The notes under the pieces: model-generated
What the model saw: only the letters and a program-made list of their open reading frames with translations
Databases searched by the model: none
Told to the model about the DNA's origin: nothing
In this document: one piece after another, positions 7,785 through 19,517 of the stretch
Layout of the letters: every line of letters starts with the position of its first letter
Numbering within the stretch: the first letter of the stretch is position 1
Assembly (NCBI GenBank): GCA_017792345.1
Contig: CP051228.1
Span: 1,116,001-1,180,000, forward strand
Reading direction: 5' to 3'
Length of the DNA: 64,000 nucleotides
Source of the DNA: Mesoflavibacter sp.
GTDB lineage: Bacteria > Pseudomonadota > Alphaproteobacteria > UBA8366 > Aestuariispiraceae
Made by a program: the position numbers and the translations under genes

Positions 7785-7906
7785 CTGCCCCCGGCGGCAC
7801 GCACAACCTCTGACGGAACAGCAGCGTTAAGTTCCCGGTAACAGGTTTCAGGCATTATATATTTACCGAATACACCAGAAGGTGCCCCAGAAAGTGACCC
7901 CCCTCC

Positions 7907-8653
7907 ATGGCGGATCGTAAATCGCTCAACTCAAATGCCGTGTCGGCGCCCTTGGTGGCGTTGGGCAGCGGTTCCGCGTTGAGCGCCTTTGCGAATGCGG
8001 ACTCGCCGGCATCGATCGTGCGCACCGTCAAGGCCGTGGGGTTCAAATGGGCGTTCTGGCAATCCTGGGAACCTGAGGCCGTCCTGACCTGGGACGCGAT
8101 GCCGGACGGCTTTCTGGAACACTATTACGGTATACAGGCCGACCGCTTCTGCCCCGTCGCGGTGGCCATCCGCCGCCGCTGGCAAAATTTCACCTTCTCC
8201 GAAGCACGCGGAACCCTGACCGGCCCCTATGCGAACGACGCCACCCGCGTTTGGGAAGCATTCGGCGTCAAGGACGGCACGGTGATTTTCGGCGGCCGCG
8301 GACAGAATGTCAGCGCCCTGATCCTGACTTCCGACAAATCCGTGGATTCCCTGTTCATGCAGTTCCGCGCGGAATTGTCGATCGCCGCGGTCCGGATGGA
8401 CGAATTGCTGCGCGGTCATCCGGGCCTGACCCGTACCGCACGCGACTTCATCAATCTCAGCGACAAGCAGATGGAAGTCCTGCGCATTCAGATCGACCAT
8501 CCGGAACTCAGTTTCCAGGAACAGGCCAAGCTGCTGGATATCTCGCCCCGCATGCTGGAAAAGCGGCATCAGCAGATCGCAAAGCGTTTCGGCGTGTCCA
8601 GCTTCACCGCAGCCGTCGCGAAAGCCGTGGCGGACGGCGTCGGCCTCGGCTGA
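7907..8653 (+). CDS. LuxR-type regulator with autoinducer-binding-like domain
   Basis: The 248-residue protein has an N-terminal domain (about 30-165) resembling the autoinducer-binding domain and a C-terminal LuxR HTH (about 188-245; LSDKQMEVLRIQIDHPELSF, then LDISPRMLEKRHQQIAKRFG). By-eye alignment puts F69, Y73 and C82 at the positions of TraR W57, Y61 and D70, so the Asp that normally holds the lactone amide would be Cys (FCPVAVA instead of the usual DPV). It lies downstream of the GNAT gene on the same strand. ATG at 7907 lacks an ideal ribosome site; CCCCTCC precedes it. It likely responds to a small signal, possibly not an acyl-homoserine lactone. Confidence 0.8.
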   Translation: MADRKSLNSNAVSAPLVALGSGSALSAFANADSPASIVRTVKAVGFKWAFWQSWEPEAVLTWDAMPDGFLEHYYGIQADRFCPVAVAIRRRWQNFTFSEARGTLTGPYANDATRVWEAFGVKDGTVIFGGRGQNVSALILTSDKSVDSLFMQFRAELSIAAVRMDELLRGHPGLTRTARDFINLSDKQMEVLRIQIDHPELSFQEQAKLLDISPRMLEKRHQQIAKRFGVSSFTAAVAKAVADGVGLG

Positions 8654-8698
8654 CCTTCGGATCACCTCCCCTATCGATACCCCGCACAAGGCCGTAAA

Positions 8699-8728
8699 TT
8701 GGACGGGCCTATTGCGATGCAGTATAAA
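8699..8728 (+). promoter_or_regulatory. Probable sigma-70 promoter of acnA
   Basis: TTGGAC (8699-8704) and TATAAA (8723-8728) are 18 bases apart, giving a leader of about 110 bases before the aconitase start. Confidence 0.5.
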
Positions 8729-8843
8729 CCGACCCATCTGTATTTCTCGGGGGGAAGAGCGGTCCGCCCGCGCCGACAAGCCATTGAGCGCAAGGCACCG
8801 ACCTCCCCGCCCCAGCCCATCTGGAACGGGAGATTTCTAAGCA

Positions 8844-11609
<2,766 letters not shown>

Positions 11610-11632
11610 CCGTCGCGTTCGATCGTATCGGG

Positions 11633-11668
11633 GAAGGCGGGCCGCAACACCCGCCTTCTTCGTCTTTT
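11633..11668 (+). terminator. Rho-independent terminator of acnA
   Basis: A 9-bp perfect stem GAAGGCGGG/CCCGCCTTC with an 8-base loop, followed by TTCGTCTTTT, 23 bases after the acnA stop. Confidence 0.9.
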
Positions 11669-11730
11669 GGGCCGCGGCACGGTATTATTCCCGTGCCCTG
11701 GACCCGGACTCGTCCTATATCCTCGGCGCG

Positions 11731-12624
11731 ATGCAGATTCTGACCGTGCACCACATAACCAGCTATACCTACGACCGGCCCGTCCGGTTCGGGGAACATG
11801 CGCTGATGATGCGGCCGCGCGACAGCCACGATCTGCGCATGCTGGAAGCGTCGATCGCCATTCACCCGGCAGCCAATATCCGCTGGACCCATGATGTCTT
11901 CGGCAACTCAGTGGCCCGGGTCGAGTTTCAGCAGGAATCCGACCGGCTGGATATCGAGAACACGATCCGGATCGAACATTACGGCCTGACCGAGCCGGAT
12001 TTCTCGCCGCTGGACGATTATGCCCGCACCCTGCCCTTCCCCTATCATTCGGACGAAGTCGCGGATTTGGGCCGGTGCATGGAACGGCATTATCACGACC
12101 CGCAGCACCGGATCACCGAATGGGCGCGGCAGTTCCTGAACGGCAAGGACACGCCGGACACGCTGATGGCGATGAACGACGCCGTGCGGAAGACCTTCGC
12201 CTACGAAACGCGCGAGGCGCACGGCACCCAGACACCGACGGAGACCCTGGACCGCGGTGCCGGGACCTGCCGGGACTTCGCCCTGTTCTTCATGGAGGCC
12301 GTGCGCAGCATCGGCCTCGGCGCGCGGTTCGTCTCCGGATATCTCTACGACCCGGCACTGGACGCGGCGATGAAGGACCCCAACCTGCCGCTGGGCGCGG
12401 ATCTGCGCGGGGCCGGATCGACCCATGCCTGGGTCCAGGTCTATCTGCCGGGCGCGGGATGGGTCGAGTTCGACCCGACCAACGGCATCGCGGGCGGCGC
12501 CAACCTGATCCGCGTCGCCGTGGCACGCGACCCGTCCCAGGCCTCGCCGGTGCGCGGCTCGTATTTCGGGCCGGAAGAGGCGTTTCAGACCCTGTCGATT
12601 TCGGTGAAGGTCGCGTCGGGCTGA
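11731..12624 (+). CDS. Transglutaminase-like cysteine protease family protein
   Basis: This 297-residue protein belongs to the bacterial transglutaminase-like family. The N-terminal beta domain (ILTVHHITSYTYDRPVRFGE) is characteristic and is followed by the catalytic core: Cys in GAGTCRDFALFFMEAVRSIG, His in STHAWVQVYLPG and Asp in WVEFDPTNGI. No signal peptide is visible, so it is probably cytoplasmic. Such proteins are often peptidases, sometimes encoded beside circularly permuted ATP-grasp and alpha-E genes, but none of those partners is here. The substrate is unknown. The start follows the acnA terminator by about 60 bases. Confidence 0.92.
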   Translation: MQILTVHHITSYTYDRPVRFGEHALMMRPRDSHDLRMLEASIAIHPAANIRWTHDVFGNSVARVEFQQESDRLDIENTIRIEHYGLTEPDFSPLDDYARTLPFPYHSDEVADLGRCMERHYHDPQHRITEWARQFLNGKDTPDTLMAMNDAVRKTFAYETREAHGTQTPTETLDRGAGTCRDFALFFMEAVRSIGLGARFVSGYLYDPALDAAMKDPNLPLGADLRGAGSTHAWVQVYLPGAGWVEFDPTNGIAGGANLIRVAVARDPSQASPVRGSYFGPEEAFQTLSISVKVASG

Positions 12625-12715
12625 CCGCCTGCCCGGCCTACCGGCCGCTCACCAGCGCGTGATGTCACCCATATGTGATTCGGGTGTGACCGGACTCCGC
12701 GCCTATTTTACCGTC

Positions 12716-13480
12716 ATGACAACATCACGACGCACTCTCCTCGCCGGCGCGACCGCCGCCCTCACCGCCCCCTTCTTCGGCGCCGGAAAGCCGGTCCTGG
12801 CCGCGGGCAAGTCGCCGCCCGTAGTGGTGGAACTGTTCACCAGCCAAGGCTGCAGTTCCTGCCCGCCGGCAGAGGCCTTCCTGGCGGAATTGGCGGAGCG
12901 GCAGGAGATCATCGCCCTGGAGTTCCATGTCGACTATTGGGACTATATCGGGTGGAAGGATCCCTTTGCCGATCCGCGCTATACCGCGCGCCAGCGTGCC
13001 TATAACACCCTGTTCGGGTCGCCCTATAACTATACGCCGCAAATGGTCGTCGACGGCCGCGCGCATGAGGTCGGGTCGCGCCGCAGCGCCGTCGAGGCAC
13101 GGATCGAGGCGGCATCGATGAAACGCATGATGGACGCCCAGAAGGGCGCCGCGCCGGAATTGGTTCTGTCCCATGGCGAGGGCGACGCGCTGACCATCCG
13201 CCTGACCGGCACCCCGCCGGAATCGGGCGCCTACCGCGTCACCGTCGTCGGATTCGATTCGCGCCACCACACCGAAGTGCTGCGCGGTGAGAACAGCGGC
13301 CGCGACCTGGTCAACGCCCATGTCGTGCGCAGCATGACGACGGTCGGACAGGCCTGGTCCGGCGGGGAGGCCGAATTCCGCATCGACATGTCGGAAATTG
13401 CGGGGGACGGCGGCTGCGCGGTCCTGATCCAGAACCCGGATACCGGCCGCATTGCCGCCGCCCACCGGATGATGTTCTAG
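12716..13480 (+). CDS. DUF1223 thioredoxin-like exported protein
   Basis: ATG 12716 gives 254 residues beginning MTTSRRTLLAGATAALTAPF, a twin-arginine-like signal peptide. The DUF1223 core follows: VVVELFTSQGCSSCPPAEAF with a CxxC-type pair (thioredoxin-fold), FHVDYWDYIGWKDPF and YTPQMVVDGRAHEVGS. The role is unknown; export of a redox-active protein is inferred. An upstream in-frame start at 12659 would hide the signal peptide and is less likely. Its stop codon overlaps the stop of the convergent fatty acid hydroxylase gene in the shared tetramer CTAG. Confidence 0.92.
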   Translation: MTTSRRTLLAGATAALTAPFFGAGKPVLAAGKSPPVVVELFTSQGCSSCPPAEAFLAELAERQEIIALEFHVDYWDYIGWKDPFADPRYTARQRAYNTLFGSPYNYTPQMVVDGRAHEVGSRRSAVEARIEAASMKRMMDAQKGAAPELVLSHGEGDALTIRLTGTPPESGAYRVTVVGFDSRHHTEVLRGENSGRDLVNAHVVRSMTTVGQAWSGGEAEFRIDMSEIAGDGGCAVLIQNPDTGRIAAAHRMMF

Positions 13481-14271
13481 GAAACGCGTCCTTCGAACGG
13501 CCGGGTCATCAAACGCCAGAACGGCCGTTCGGTTTCCCGCTCGACGCCGATCTTCATGTCCAATCGCCGCCGGTTCGGGCTGAAAGATCCGAACAGCCGG
13601 TCCCAGAAGCTGAACAGATTGCCGTAATTGGAATCCGTATCGCGGCGGACCGCGTGGTGATGGACCCAATGGATCGCCGGCGTGATGACGACCCAGCCGA
13701 TCGCCCGCTCCAACCCGGCAGGCAGGCGCAGATTGGAATGGGCGAAGATCGCCGCCAGCAGCACTTGAATTTCGAAAATCAGAACGCTTTCCAGCGGGAT
13801 GTCGAAGGCCAGGATGAAGACCGCCCGGGCGCAAGCCGACAGCGCCACCTCCCCCCAGTGGAAGCGGATGGCTGTCGTGCTGTCCAAGGTTTCGTCCAGA
13901 TGATGGATCTCATGGAAGCGCCACAGGAAGGGAATCGCGTGATTGGCGCGGTGCCACCAGTAGATCAGGAAATCCAGGAGCAGCAGGTCCAGCACCACCC
14001 CCCAACCGCCCTGCCACCAGGGGGCGTGGGTTCCGCGCCAATCCGGCGCTGCATCGGCCGCCCACAGGCTGACCGGCACAACGATCAGCAGCGACACGAC
14101 GACATTGGCCCCGAACAGCCCGCCATTGCTGACCAGCCGCCGCCAGCGGCCCGCCCGGTCCAGCGGCACGGGCGCCGCCGGGCACAGTCTTTCGGCCGCG
14201 AAGAACAACGCGATCCAGCCCGCGACGATGGCGGATTTATAGGTGAGCAGCGTTTCCGTCAGGTTTTCCAT
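13477..14271 (-). CDS. Sterol desaturase/fatty acid hydroxylase family membrane protein
   Basis: From ATG 14271 the product is 264 residues with about four membrane helices and the family's diiron histidine motifs: HRANH, HEIHHLDET, HSNLRLP and HWVHHHAVRRD. These enzymes hydroxylate or desaturate lipids, carotenoids or sterol-like substrates in the inner membrane using O2. The N-terminus (MENLTETLLTYKSAIVAGWI) starts directly with a hydrophobic segment; a longer frame to 14847 runs antisense through the next gene and is not credible. No lipid-biosynthesis neighbours help choose the substrate. It converges with the DUF1223 gene with a 4-base stop overlap. Confidence 0.9.
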   Translation of the reverse strand: MENLTETLLTYKSAIVAGWIALFFAAERLCPAAPVPLDRAGRWRRLVSNGGLFGANVVVSLLIVVPVSLWAADAAPDWRGTHAPWWQGGWGVVLDLLLLDFLIYWWHRANHAIPFLWRFHEIHHLDETLDSTTAIRFHWGEVALSACARAVFILAFDIPLESVLIFEIQVLLAAIFAHSNLRLPAGLERAIGWVVITPAIHWVHHHAVRRDTDSNYGNLFSFWDRLFGSFSPNRRRLDMKIGVERETERPFWRLMTRPFEGRVS

Positions 14272-14379
14272 CGCGGATAAAGTGGGCGGATTGCCGAGAC
14301 GCGGCAAGACGCGTAAGACATCGGGGCGCATCAAACCCGCGTGACCTTTCCGCGTAAATCGACAGCACAGAGGCGTTTC

Positions 14380-15138
14380 ATGTCCATCCCCCTGATCGGC
14401 GTTTCCGCCTGCACCCGTTCCAGCGAAGGCGGCAGCCACTACCATCAGGTCGGCCACAAATATCTGTCGGCCGTTGCGACCACGGCGAAGGGCCTGCCCA
14501 TGCCGATCCCGGCAATGGCGGACCAGATCGACATGGACGATCTGCTGGACAAGCTGGACGGCCTGTTCCTGACCGGCAGCCCGTCGAATGTCGAGCCGCA
14601 GCATTACGACGGTCCCGACTTCCGGCCGGAAACGGAGCGCGATCCGCTGCGCGATTCCATGACGCTGCCGCTGATCCGCAAGGCCCTGGACCGGGGTCTG
14701 CCGATCTTCGCGGTCTGCCGGGGTCATCAGGAACTGAACGTCGTCCTGGGCGGCACGCTGCACCAGAATCTCCACGAACTGCCCGGAAAGCGCGATCACC
14801 GCATGCGTCGCGACATCCCGCTTCAGGACCGCTATGACGCGGCCCATCCGGTCGACATCAAACCGGGCGGCATGCTGGAACAGCTCGCCGGAAAGACCGG
14901 TGACGTCATGGTCAACTCCCTACATGCCCAGGGGATCGACCGGCTGGGCGACGGGCTGTTCGTCGAATGCGTCAGCGATGACGGGGTCATCGAGGCAGTT
15001 TCTCTGCCCGGCGCGAAAGGGTTTCTGTTGAGCGTGCAATGGCACCCGGAACACCCGACCGCCCTCGCCTGGCCCTTGAGCCAGGCCATGTTCAAGGCCT
15101 TCGGCGACGCCGCCCGCGCCTATGCCGCCCAAAAGTAA
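14380..15138 (+). CDS. Class I glutamine amidotransferase-like hydrolase (PuuD family)
   Basis: The 252-residue protein has the gamma-glutamyl hydrolase-like triad: nucleophile Cys in IFAVCRGHQELNVVLGG and His/Glu in QWHPEHP, plus the N-terminal GVSACTR and LFLTGSPSNVEPQHY. Family members such as PuuD cleave gamma-glutamyl-GABA in putrescine catabolism, but no polyamine genes lie nearby, so the substrate is open. ATG 14380 is preceded by AGAGG 6 bases upstream; a GTG at 14341 is in frame but less suitable. It is followed 21 bases later by exonuclease III on the same strand. Confidence 0.88.
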   Translation: MSIPLIGVSACTRSSEGGSHYHQVGHKYLSAVATTAKGLPMPIPAMADQIDMDDLLDKLDGLFLTGSPSNVEPQHYDGPDFRPETERDPLRDSMTLPLIRKALDRGLPIFAVCRGHQELNVVLGGTLHQNLHELPGKRDHRMRRDIPLQDRYDAAHPVDIKPGGMLEQLAGKTGDVMVNSLHAQGIDRLGDGLFVECVSDDGVIEAVSLPGAKGFLLSVQWHPEHPTALAWPLSQAMFKAFGDAARAYAAQK

Positions 15139-15159
15139 GACACAAGGGACACATCACTC

Positions 15160-15951
15160 ATGCGAATCGCGACGTGGAACATCAATTCGGTACGCCTGCG
15201 CATGCCGATCGTGGAGCAGCTGACCAAGGAAGTTGCACCGGACGTGCTGTGCCTGCAGGAAACCAAGGTCGACGATCCGCAATTCCCCTTCGATGCCGTG
15301 CGGGCCCTGGGTTATGAGCATGTCGCGATCAACGGGATCAAGGGCTATAACGGCGTCTGCATCCTGTCGAAACTGCCGCTGGAAAATGTCGGCCGCCACG
15401 AATGGACAGGCAAGGCGGACGGCCGCCACATCTTCGCGACCCTGCCGGGCGGGATCGAAATCCACTCCCTCTATGTCCCGGCGGGCGGCGACGAGCCGGA
15501 CCGCGAGATCAACGACAAGTTCGGCCACAAGCTGGATTTCGTGGACGAGATGACCACCTGGTTCGGCGCGAACCGCAAGGCGTCGGACAAGATCATGGTC
15601 GTCGGCGATCTGAACATCGCGCCGCTGGAACACGACGTCTGGTCCCACAAACAGCTTCTCAAGGTCGTCAGCCACACGCCGATCGAGGTCGAAAAGTTCA
15701 CCGCCGCCCAGAACGCGTTCGGCTGGGTCGACTGCATGCGCAAATTCGTGCCCGACGACGAGAAGATGTATACGTGGTGGAGCTACCGGTCCCGCGACTG
15801 GCGCGCCGCAAACAAGGGTCGCCGTCTGGACCATGTCTGGGCGACGCCGGCCCTGGCCCAGAATGTCGGCGGCATGCGCATTTTGAGCGATGCGCGCGGC
15901 TGGGAAAAACCGTCCGATCACGTTCCGGTCATTGTCGAGGTCGCGGCCTAG
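15160..15951 (+). CDS. xthA: Exodeoxyribonuclease III
   Basis: The 263-residue DNA-repair enzyme removes 3' blocks and cuts at abasic sites. It has the full endonuclease/exonuclease/phosphatase pattern: MRIATWNINSVRLR, LQETKVDD, GYNGVCILSK, VVGDLNIAP (metal/catalytic Asp and Asn), RRLDHVWAT and SDHVPVIVE (catalytic Asp-His). Length is normal for XthA. AAGGGAC lies about 7 bases before the ATG. The gene is 77 bases upstream of def and on the same strand, so co-transcription is possible. Confidence 0.96.
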   Translation: MRIATWNINSVRLRMPIVEQLTKEVAPDVLCLQETKVDDPQFPFDAVRALGYEHVAINGIKGYNGVCILSKLPLENVGRHEWTGKADGRHIFATLPGGIEIHSLYVPAGGDEPDREINDKFGHKLDFVDEMTTWFGANRKASDKIMVVGDLNIAPLEHDVWSHKQLLKVVSHTPIEVEKFTAAQNAFGWVDCMRKFVPDDEKMYTWWSYRSRDWRAANKGRRLDHVWATPALAQNVGGMRILSDARGWEKPSDHVPVIVEVAA

Positions 15952-16028
15952 AAAACCGCGCATCCCTTGACCGCGCGGCCCTTGCGGCTTACCTACGGGG
16001 CAGGACATTCACGAGTTGGAATTCGGAA

Positions 16029-16568
16029 ATGGCGATCCTGCCGATCTTGGTCGCACCGCATCCGGTGCTGAAAAAGAAATGCGAGCCTGTCGAGACGGTG
16101 GACGATGCGATCCGCACGTTGCTCGACGATATGCTGGAGACCATGTACGACGCGCCGGGAATCGGCCTCGCCGCGCCGCAGGTGGGTGTGTCGAAGCGCA
16201 TTCTGGTGGTCGACTGCGCCCCGCGCGGTGCCGACCCGCAGCCGATGAAGCTGATCAACCCCGAGATCGTGACCCAGTCCGACGCGCTGTCCACCTATGA
16301 GGAAGGCTGTCTGAGTTTCCCGGAGCAATATGCCGAGGTGCAACGCCCGGCGACGGTCACGGTGCGTTATCTCGACGAGAACGGTACCCAACAGACCATC
16401 GAAGCGGACGGTCTGCTGGCGACCTGCATTCAGCACGAGATCGACCATCTGGACGGGGTTGTGTTCGTCGATCACATCTCGTCCCTGAAACGTGGTATGA
16501 TCATGCGCAAGCTGCAGAAACAGACCAAACTGCGCAGCAAGGAAGGCCGCGCGGCCGCCGCCGAATAA
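16029..16568 (+). CDS. def: Peptide deformylase
   Basis: The 179-residue metalloenzyme removes the N-formyl group from new proteins. All three PDF motifs are present: [18 protein letters not shown] and QHEIDHLDG (metal Cys plus two His and catalytic Glu). ATG 16029 gives the usual N-terminus [16 protein letters not shown]. The same frame is open far upstream through xthA, but that is a GC-rich shadow. It is followed 31 bases later by fmt, the classic def-fmt pair that makes and removes formyl-Met. Confidence 0.97.
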   Translation: MAILPILVAPHPVLKKKCEPVETVDDAIRTLLDDMLETMYDAPGIGLAAPQVGVSKRILVVDCAPRGADPQPMKLINPEIVTQSDALSTYEEGCLSFPEQYAEVQRPATVTVRYLDENGTQQTIEADGLLATCIQHEIDHLDGVVFVDHISSLKRGMIMRKLQKQTKLRSKEGRAAAAE

Positions 16569-16599
16569 CAGAGGGGCGCGCCGCCGCGGACACCGGTTC

Positions 16600-17529
16600 A
16601 TGGCGAAATTGAGATTGGCCTTCATGGGGACCCCGGGGTTCTCCGTTCCTGCACTGGACGCTGTCGTCCGGGCCGGCCATGAAGTGGAAGCCGTCTATAC
16701 CCAGCCGCCCCGCCCCGCCAATCGCGGCAAGAAGGAAACGCCCAGCCCGGTCCATATCGCGGCCGAAAAAATGGGCATCCCCGTGCGGCACCCTGTCAGC
16801 CTGAAAACCCCGGAAGCCCAGGCCGCCTTCGCCGATCTCAGGCTCGATGCGGCGGTGGTGGTCGCCTATGGGCTGATCCTGCCGAAGGCGATCCTGGAGA
16901 TTCCGCGCTATGGCTGCCTGAACATCCATGCCTCTCTGCTGCCGCGCTGGCGCGGTGCGGCGCCGATCCAGCGTGCGATCCTGGCCGGCGATGACGAGAC
17001 GGGCATTTCCATCATGCAGATGGATGAAGGCCTGGATACCGGCCCGGTCCTGCTGGAAGAGCCGGTGCAGATCCTGCACCGGACCACAGCGCATGACTTG
17101 CACGACGATCTGGCGCATTTGGGCGCACGGTTGATCGTCGAGGCGCTGGACGGGCTGGCCGACGGATCGATGCGCCCCAAGAAGCAACCGGAAGACGGCG
17201 TGACCTATGCCGAGAAGCTGAAAAAATCGGAAGGCTTCATCAACTGGCGGGAACCCGCATCGGATATCGACCGCCGGGTGCGCGCGCTGACACCCTGGCC
17301 GGGATGCTACTTCGAACAGGGCGGCGAGCGGATCAAGCTGCTGCGCGCCCTGCCGACCTTCCCCGATCGCGATGCGCCGCCCGGTACCCTGCTGGACGAT
17401 CAGGGTGCCGTCGCCTGCGGGACCGGTGCGATCCGCCTTCAGAGGGTGCAGCGTCCCGGCCGCGGACCGGTTTCCGGCGAGGACTTCCTGCGCGGCTTGC
17501 GACTGTCCCCCGGGACCGTGCTAGGCTGA
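16600..17529 (+). CDS. fmt: Methionyl-tRNA formyltransferase
   Basis: The 309-residue enzyme formylates initiator Met-tRNA with 10-formyl-THF. Key segments are the N-terminal [14 protein letters not shown], the catalytic region [20 protein letters not shown] (Asn-x-His and SLLPRxRG) and [17 protein letters not shown]; the C-terminal OB-like tRNA-binding domain begins about residue 205. Length is normal. It follows def and is 30 bases before a ketopantoate reductase-like gene, so a def-fmt-panE-like transcript is plausible. Confidence 0.97.
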   Translation: MAKLRLAFMGTPGFSVPALDAVVRAGHEVEAVYTQPPRPANRGKKETPSPVHIAAEKMGIPVRHPVSLKTPEAQAAFADLRLDAAVVVAYGLILPKAILEIPRYGCLNIHASLLPRWRGAAPIQRAILAGDDETGISIMQMDEGLDTGPVLLEEPVQILHRTTAHDLHDDLAHLGARLIVEALDGLADGSMRPKKQPEDGVTYAEKLKKSEGFINWREPASDIDRRVRALTPWPGCYFEQGGERIKLLRALPTFPDRDAPPGTLLDDQGAVACGTGAIRLQRVQRPGRGPVSGEDFLRGLRLSPGTVLG

Positions 17530-17559
17530 CGCCCAAAACCGCGCCGGGGAGGAAAATCC

Positions 17560-18552
17560 ATGAAGGTCTGTATCTATGGTGCTGGCGCCATCGGCGGATA
17601 TATGGCCGTTGCGCTGGCCGAAGGCGGGGCGGAGGTCAGCCTTGTCGCGCGCGGCCCCCATCTGGCGGCCATCCGGGAGAACGGCCTGCGCCTGCATATC
17701 GGCGGGGAGACGAAACGCATCGCCGTCGCCGCCGAGGAGGATCCGGCCGCGCTGGGCCCGCAAGACTATGTCATCGTCGCGCTGAAGGCCCATTCCGTGC
17801 CGCTGGTCGCCCGGCGAATGACGGCGCTGTTCCATGACAAAACCGCGGTCGTTACCGCCGTCAACGGCGTGCCCTGGTGGTATTTCCACGGGCTGGACGG
17901 TCCGCTGGCCGGCACGCGGCTGGACAGTGTCGACCCGGGCGGTGCGCAATGGGATGCCATTGGGCCGGACCGCGCCATCGGCTGCGTCGTCTATCCGGCC
18001 TGTGAAGTCGTCGAACCGGGCGTCGTCCAGCATATCGAAGGCGACCGCTTCACCCTGGGGGAGCCCAGCGGCGAAAAGACGGACCGCGTCGCGGCCTTGG
18101 CGGAGGCGATGCGGGCGGGCGGCCTGAAAGCCCCGGTGAAGCCGCGCATCCGCGACGAGATTTGGGTGAAGCTATGGGGCAACCTGTCCTTCAACCCGAT
18201 CAGCGCGCTGACCGGCGCGACCCTGGAGCAGATCTGTGCCGATCCCGGCGCCCGCGCCGTGGCCAAGGCGATGATGCTGGAAGGCCAGGCCATCGGCGAG
18301 AAACTGGGCGTGCGTTTCGCCATCGATGTCGAAAAGCGCATCGACGGCGCGGCGGCGGTCGGGGCGCACAAGACGTCGATGCTGCAGGATCTGGAACGCG
18401 GACGGGCGATGGAAATCGACGCCCTGGTGACCGCCGTCCAGGAACTGGGACGGATCACGGACACACCGACGCCGACGGTCGACGCCGTCCTGGCGCTGAC
18501 GCAGCTGCGCGGCGCGTTGGCGGGATGTTACGAGAAGCCGGGGGCGGCTTAG
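17560..18552 (+). CDS. 2-dehydropantoate 2-reductase family protein
   Basis: The 330-residue protein has an N-terminal Rossmann fold (MKVCIYGAGAIGGYMAVALA; GxGxxG) binding NADPH and the C-terminal helical ApbA domain with the family lysine region (WVKLWGNLSFNPISALTG, carrying K and N) and EIDALVTAV. PanE reduces ketopantoate in pantothenate synthesis, but the family has many paralogues with other 2-oxo acids as substrates; I leave the symbol blank. GGGGAGGAAAATCC precedes the ATG. Its stop overlaps the convergent fpr stop in TTAG. Confidence 0.88.
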   Translation: MKVCIYGAGAIGGYMAVALAEGGAEVSLVARGPHLAAIRENGLRLHIGGETKRIAVAAEEDPAALGPQDYVIVALKAHSVPLVARRMTALFHDKTAVVTAVNGVPWWYFHGLDGPLAGTRLDSVDPGGAQWDAIGPDRAIGCVVYPACEVVEPGVVQHIEGDRFTLGEPSGEKTDRVAALAEAMRAGGLKAPVKPRIRDEIWVKLWGNLSFNPISALTGATLEQICADPGARAVAKAMMLEGQAIGEKLGVRFAIDVEKRIDGAAAVGAHKTSMLQDLERGRAMEIDALVTAVQELGRITDTPTPTVDAVLALTQLRGALAGCYEKPGAA

Positions 18553-19346
18553 CCGACGAAGGCTTTTTCGATCACGAATTCGCCCGGCATGGAATTGGCG
18601 CCCTCGGTCAGGCCCGCCGCCTCGCACAGATCCTTCGTGTCCTGCAGCATGCCCATGGACCCGCAGATCATCACCCGGTCCTCGTCCTTGTTGAACGGCT
18701 TCCGGCCCAGATCTTCGAACAGCTTGCCGTTTTCGATCAGGGTCGTGATGCGGCCCGTATGGGTGTGGGCTTCGCGGGTGGTCGACGTGTAGTGGGTCAG
18801 GCGCCCCTGCACCATTTCACCGACCAGCGGGTCTTCCAGCGTGTCCTTGACGATCTTCTCGCCATAGGCCAGTTCCGCGACGTCACGGCAGGTATGGGTC
18901 AGCACGACATGGTCGAACCGGTCATAGGTCTCCGGATCGCGGATGACGCTGGCGAAGGGTGCGATACCGGTACCGGTCGACAGCAGATACAGGGTCTTGC
19001 CCGGCAGCAGCGCGTCCAGCACCAGCGTGCCGGTCGGCTTCTTGCCCAGCAGGATTTCGTCGCCGACCTGAATTTTCTGCAGGCGGCTGGTCAGCGGACC
19101 GTCTTCGACCTTGATCGAGAAGAAGTCGAGTTCGTGATCCCAGGACGGGCTGGCAATGGAATAGGCGCGCAGCAGCGGCTTGCCGTCATCCTTCATCAGG
19201 CCGATCATCACGAATTCGCCGGAGCGGAAGCGGAAGCTGTCCGGGCGCGTCACGCGGAACGAGAACAGACGGTTGGTCCAGTGATGCACGTCCACGACCG
19301 TGACCGCGTTCACCGAGCCGGGAATAGCCTGTTTCTTCATTTCCAT
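18549..19346 (-). CDS. fpr: Ferredoxin--NADP reductase
   Basis: The 265-residue FAD enzyme moves electrons between NADPH and ferredoxin/flavodoxin. Seen are the FAD motif (LLRAYSIASPSWDHELDFFS, RxYS type), the NADP-binding region (TLYLLSTGTGIAPFASVIRD) and GSMGMLQDTKDLCEAAGL, with the bacterial subclass C-terminus (ending VIEKAFVG). GGAAGGAG lies 9 bases before ATG 19346, which I chose over ATG 19340. It is monocistronic; the upstream 170 bases to the MarR gene are AT-rich, likely its promoter. Confidence 0.95.
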   Translation of the reverse strand: MEMKKQAIPGSVNAVTVVDVHHWTNRLFSFRVTRPDSFRFRSGEFVMIGLMKDDGKPLLRAYSIASPSWDHELDFFSIKVEDGPLTSRLQKIQVGDEILLGKKPTGTLVLDALLPGKTLYLLSTGTGIAPFASVIRDPETYDRFDHVVLTHTCRDVAELAYGEKIVKDTLEDPLVGEMVQGRLTHYTSTTREAHTHTGRITTLIENGKLFEDLGRKPFNKDEDRVMICGSMGMLQDTKDLCEAAGLTEGANSMPGEFVIEKAFVG

Positions 19347-19517
19347 CTTGCGCCGCTCCTTCCAAAAAATCCGGCCTCCCGCCCCCATTTTGGCGGAAAC
19401 CCCGGATTTCGTATTCGCGAGATATCACAAATGGCCACTTTCGCGCCAGAGGCAAGTGGTGCGTCAAAGTTTCTTCACTGTCAACTGTGAAAATAAAAAT
19501 TGCACATTTTTTATTTG

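Noticed and set aside
13477-14847. Longer start (14847) for the fatty acid hydroxylase
   Set aside because: The extra N-terminus is antisense to the amidotransferase gene; ATG 14271 starts the family domain.
15402-16028. Long upstream extension of the def frame
   Set aside because: It runs through xthA in another frame; PDF family members start at the MAILPI methionine.
18162-19490. Plus-strand open frame of about 442 codons
   Set aside because: Shadow of the panE-like gene and antisense of fpr; frame bridges two unrelated genes.
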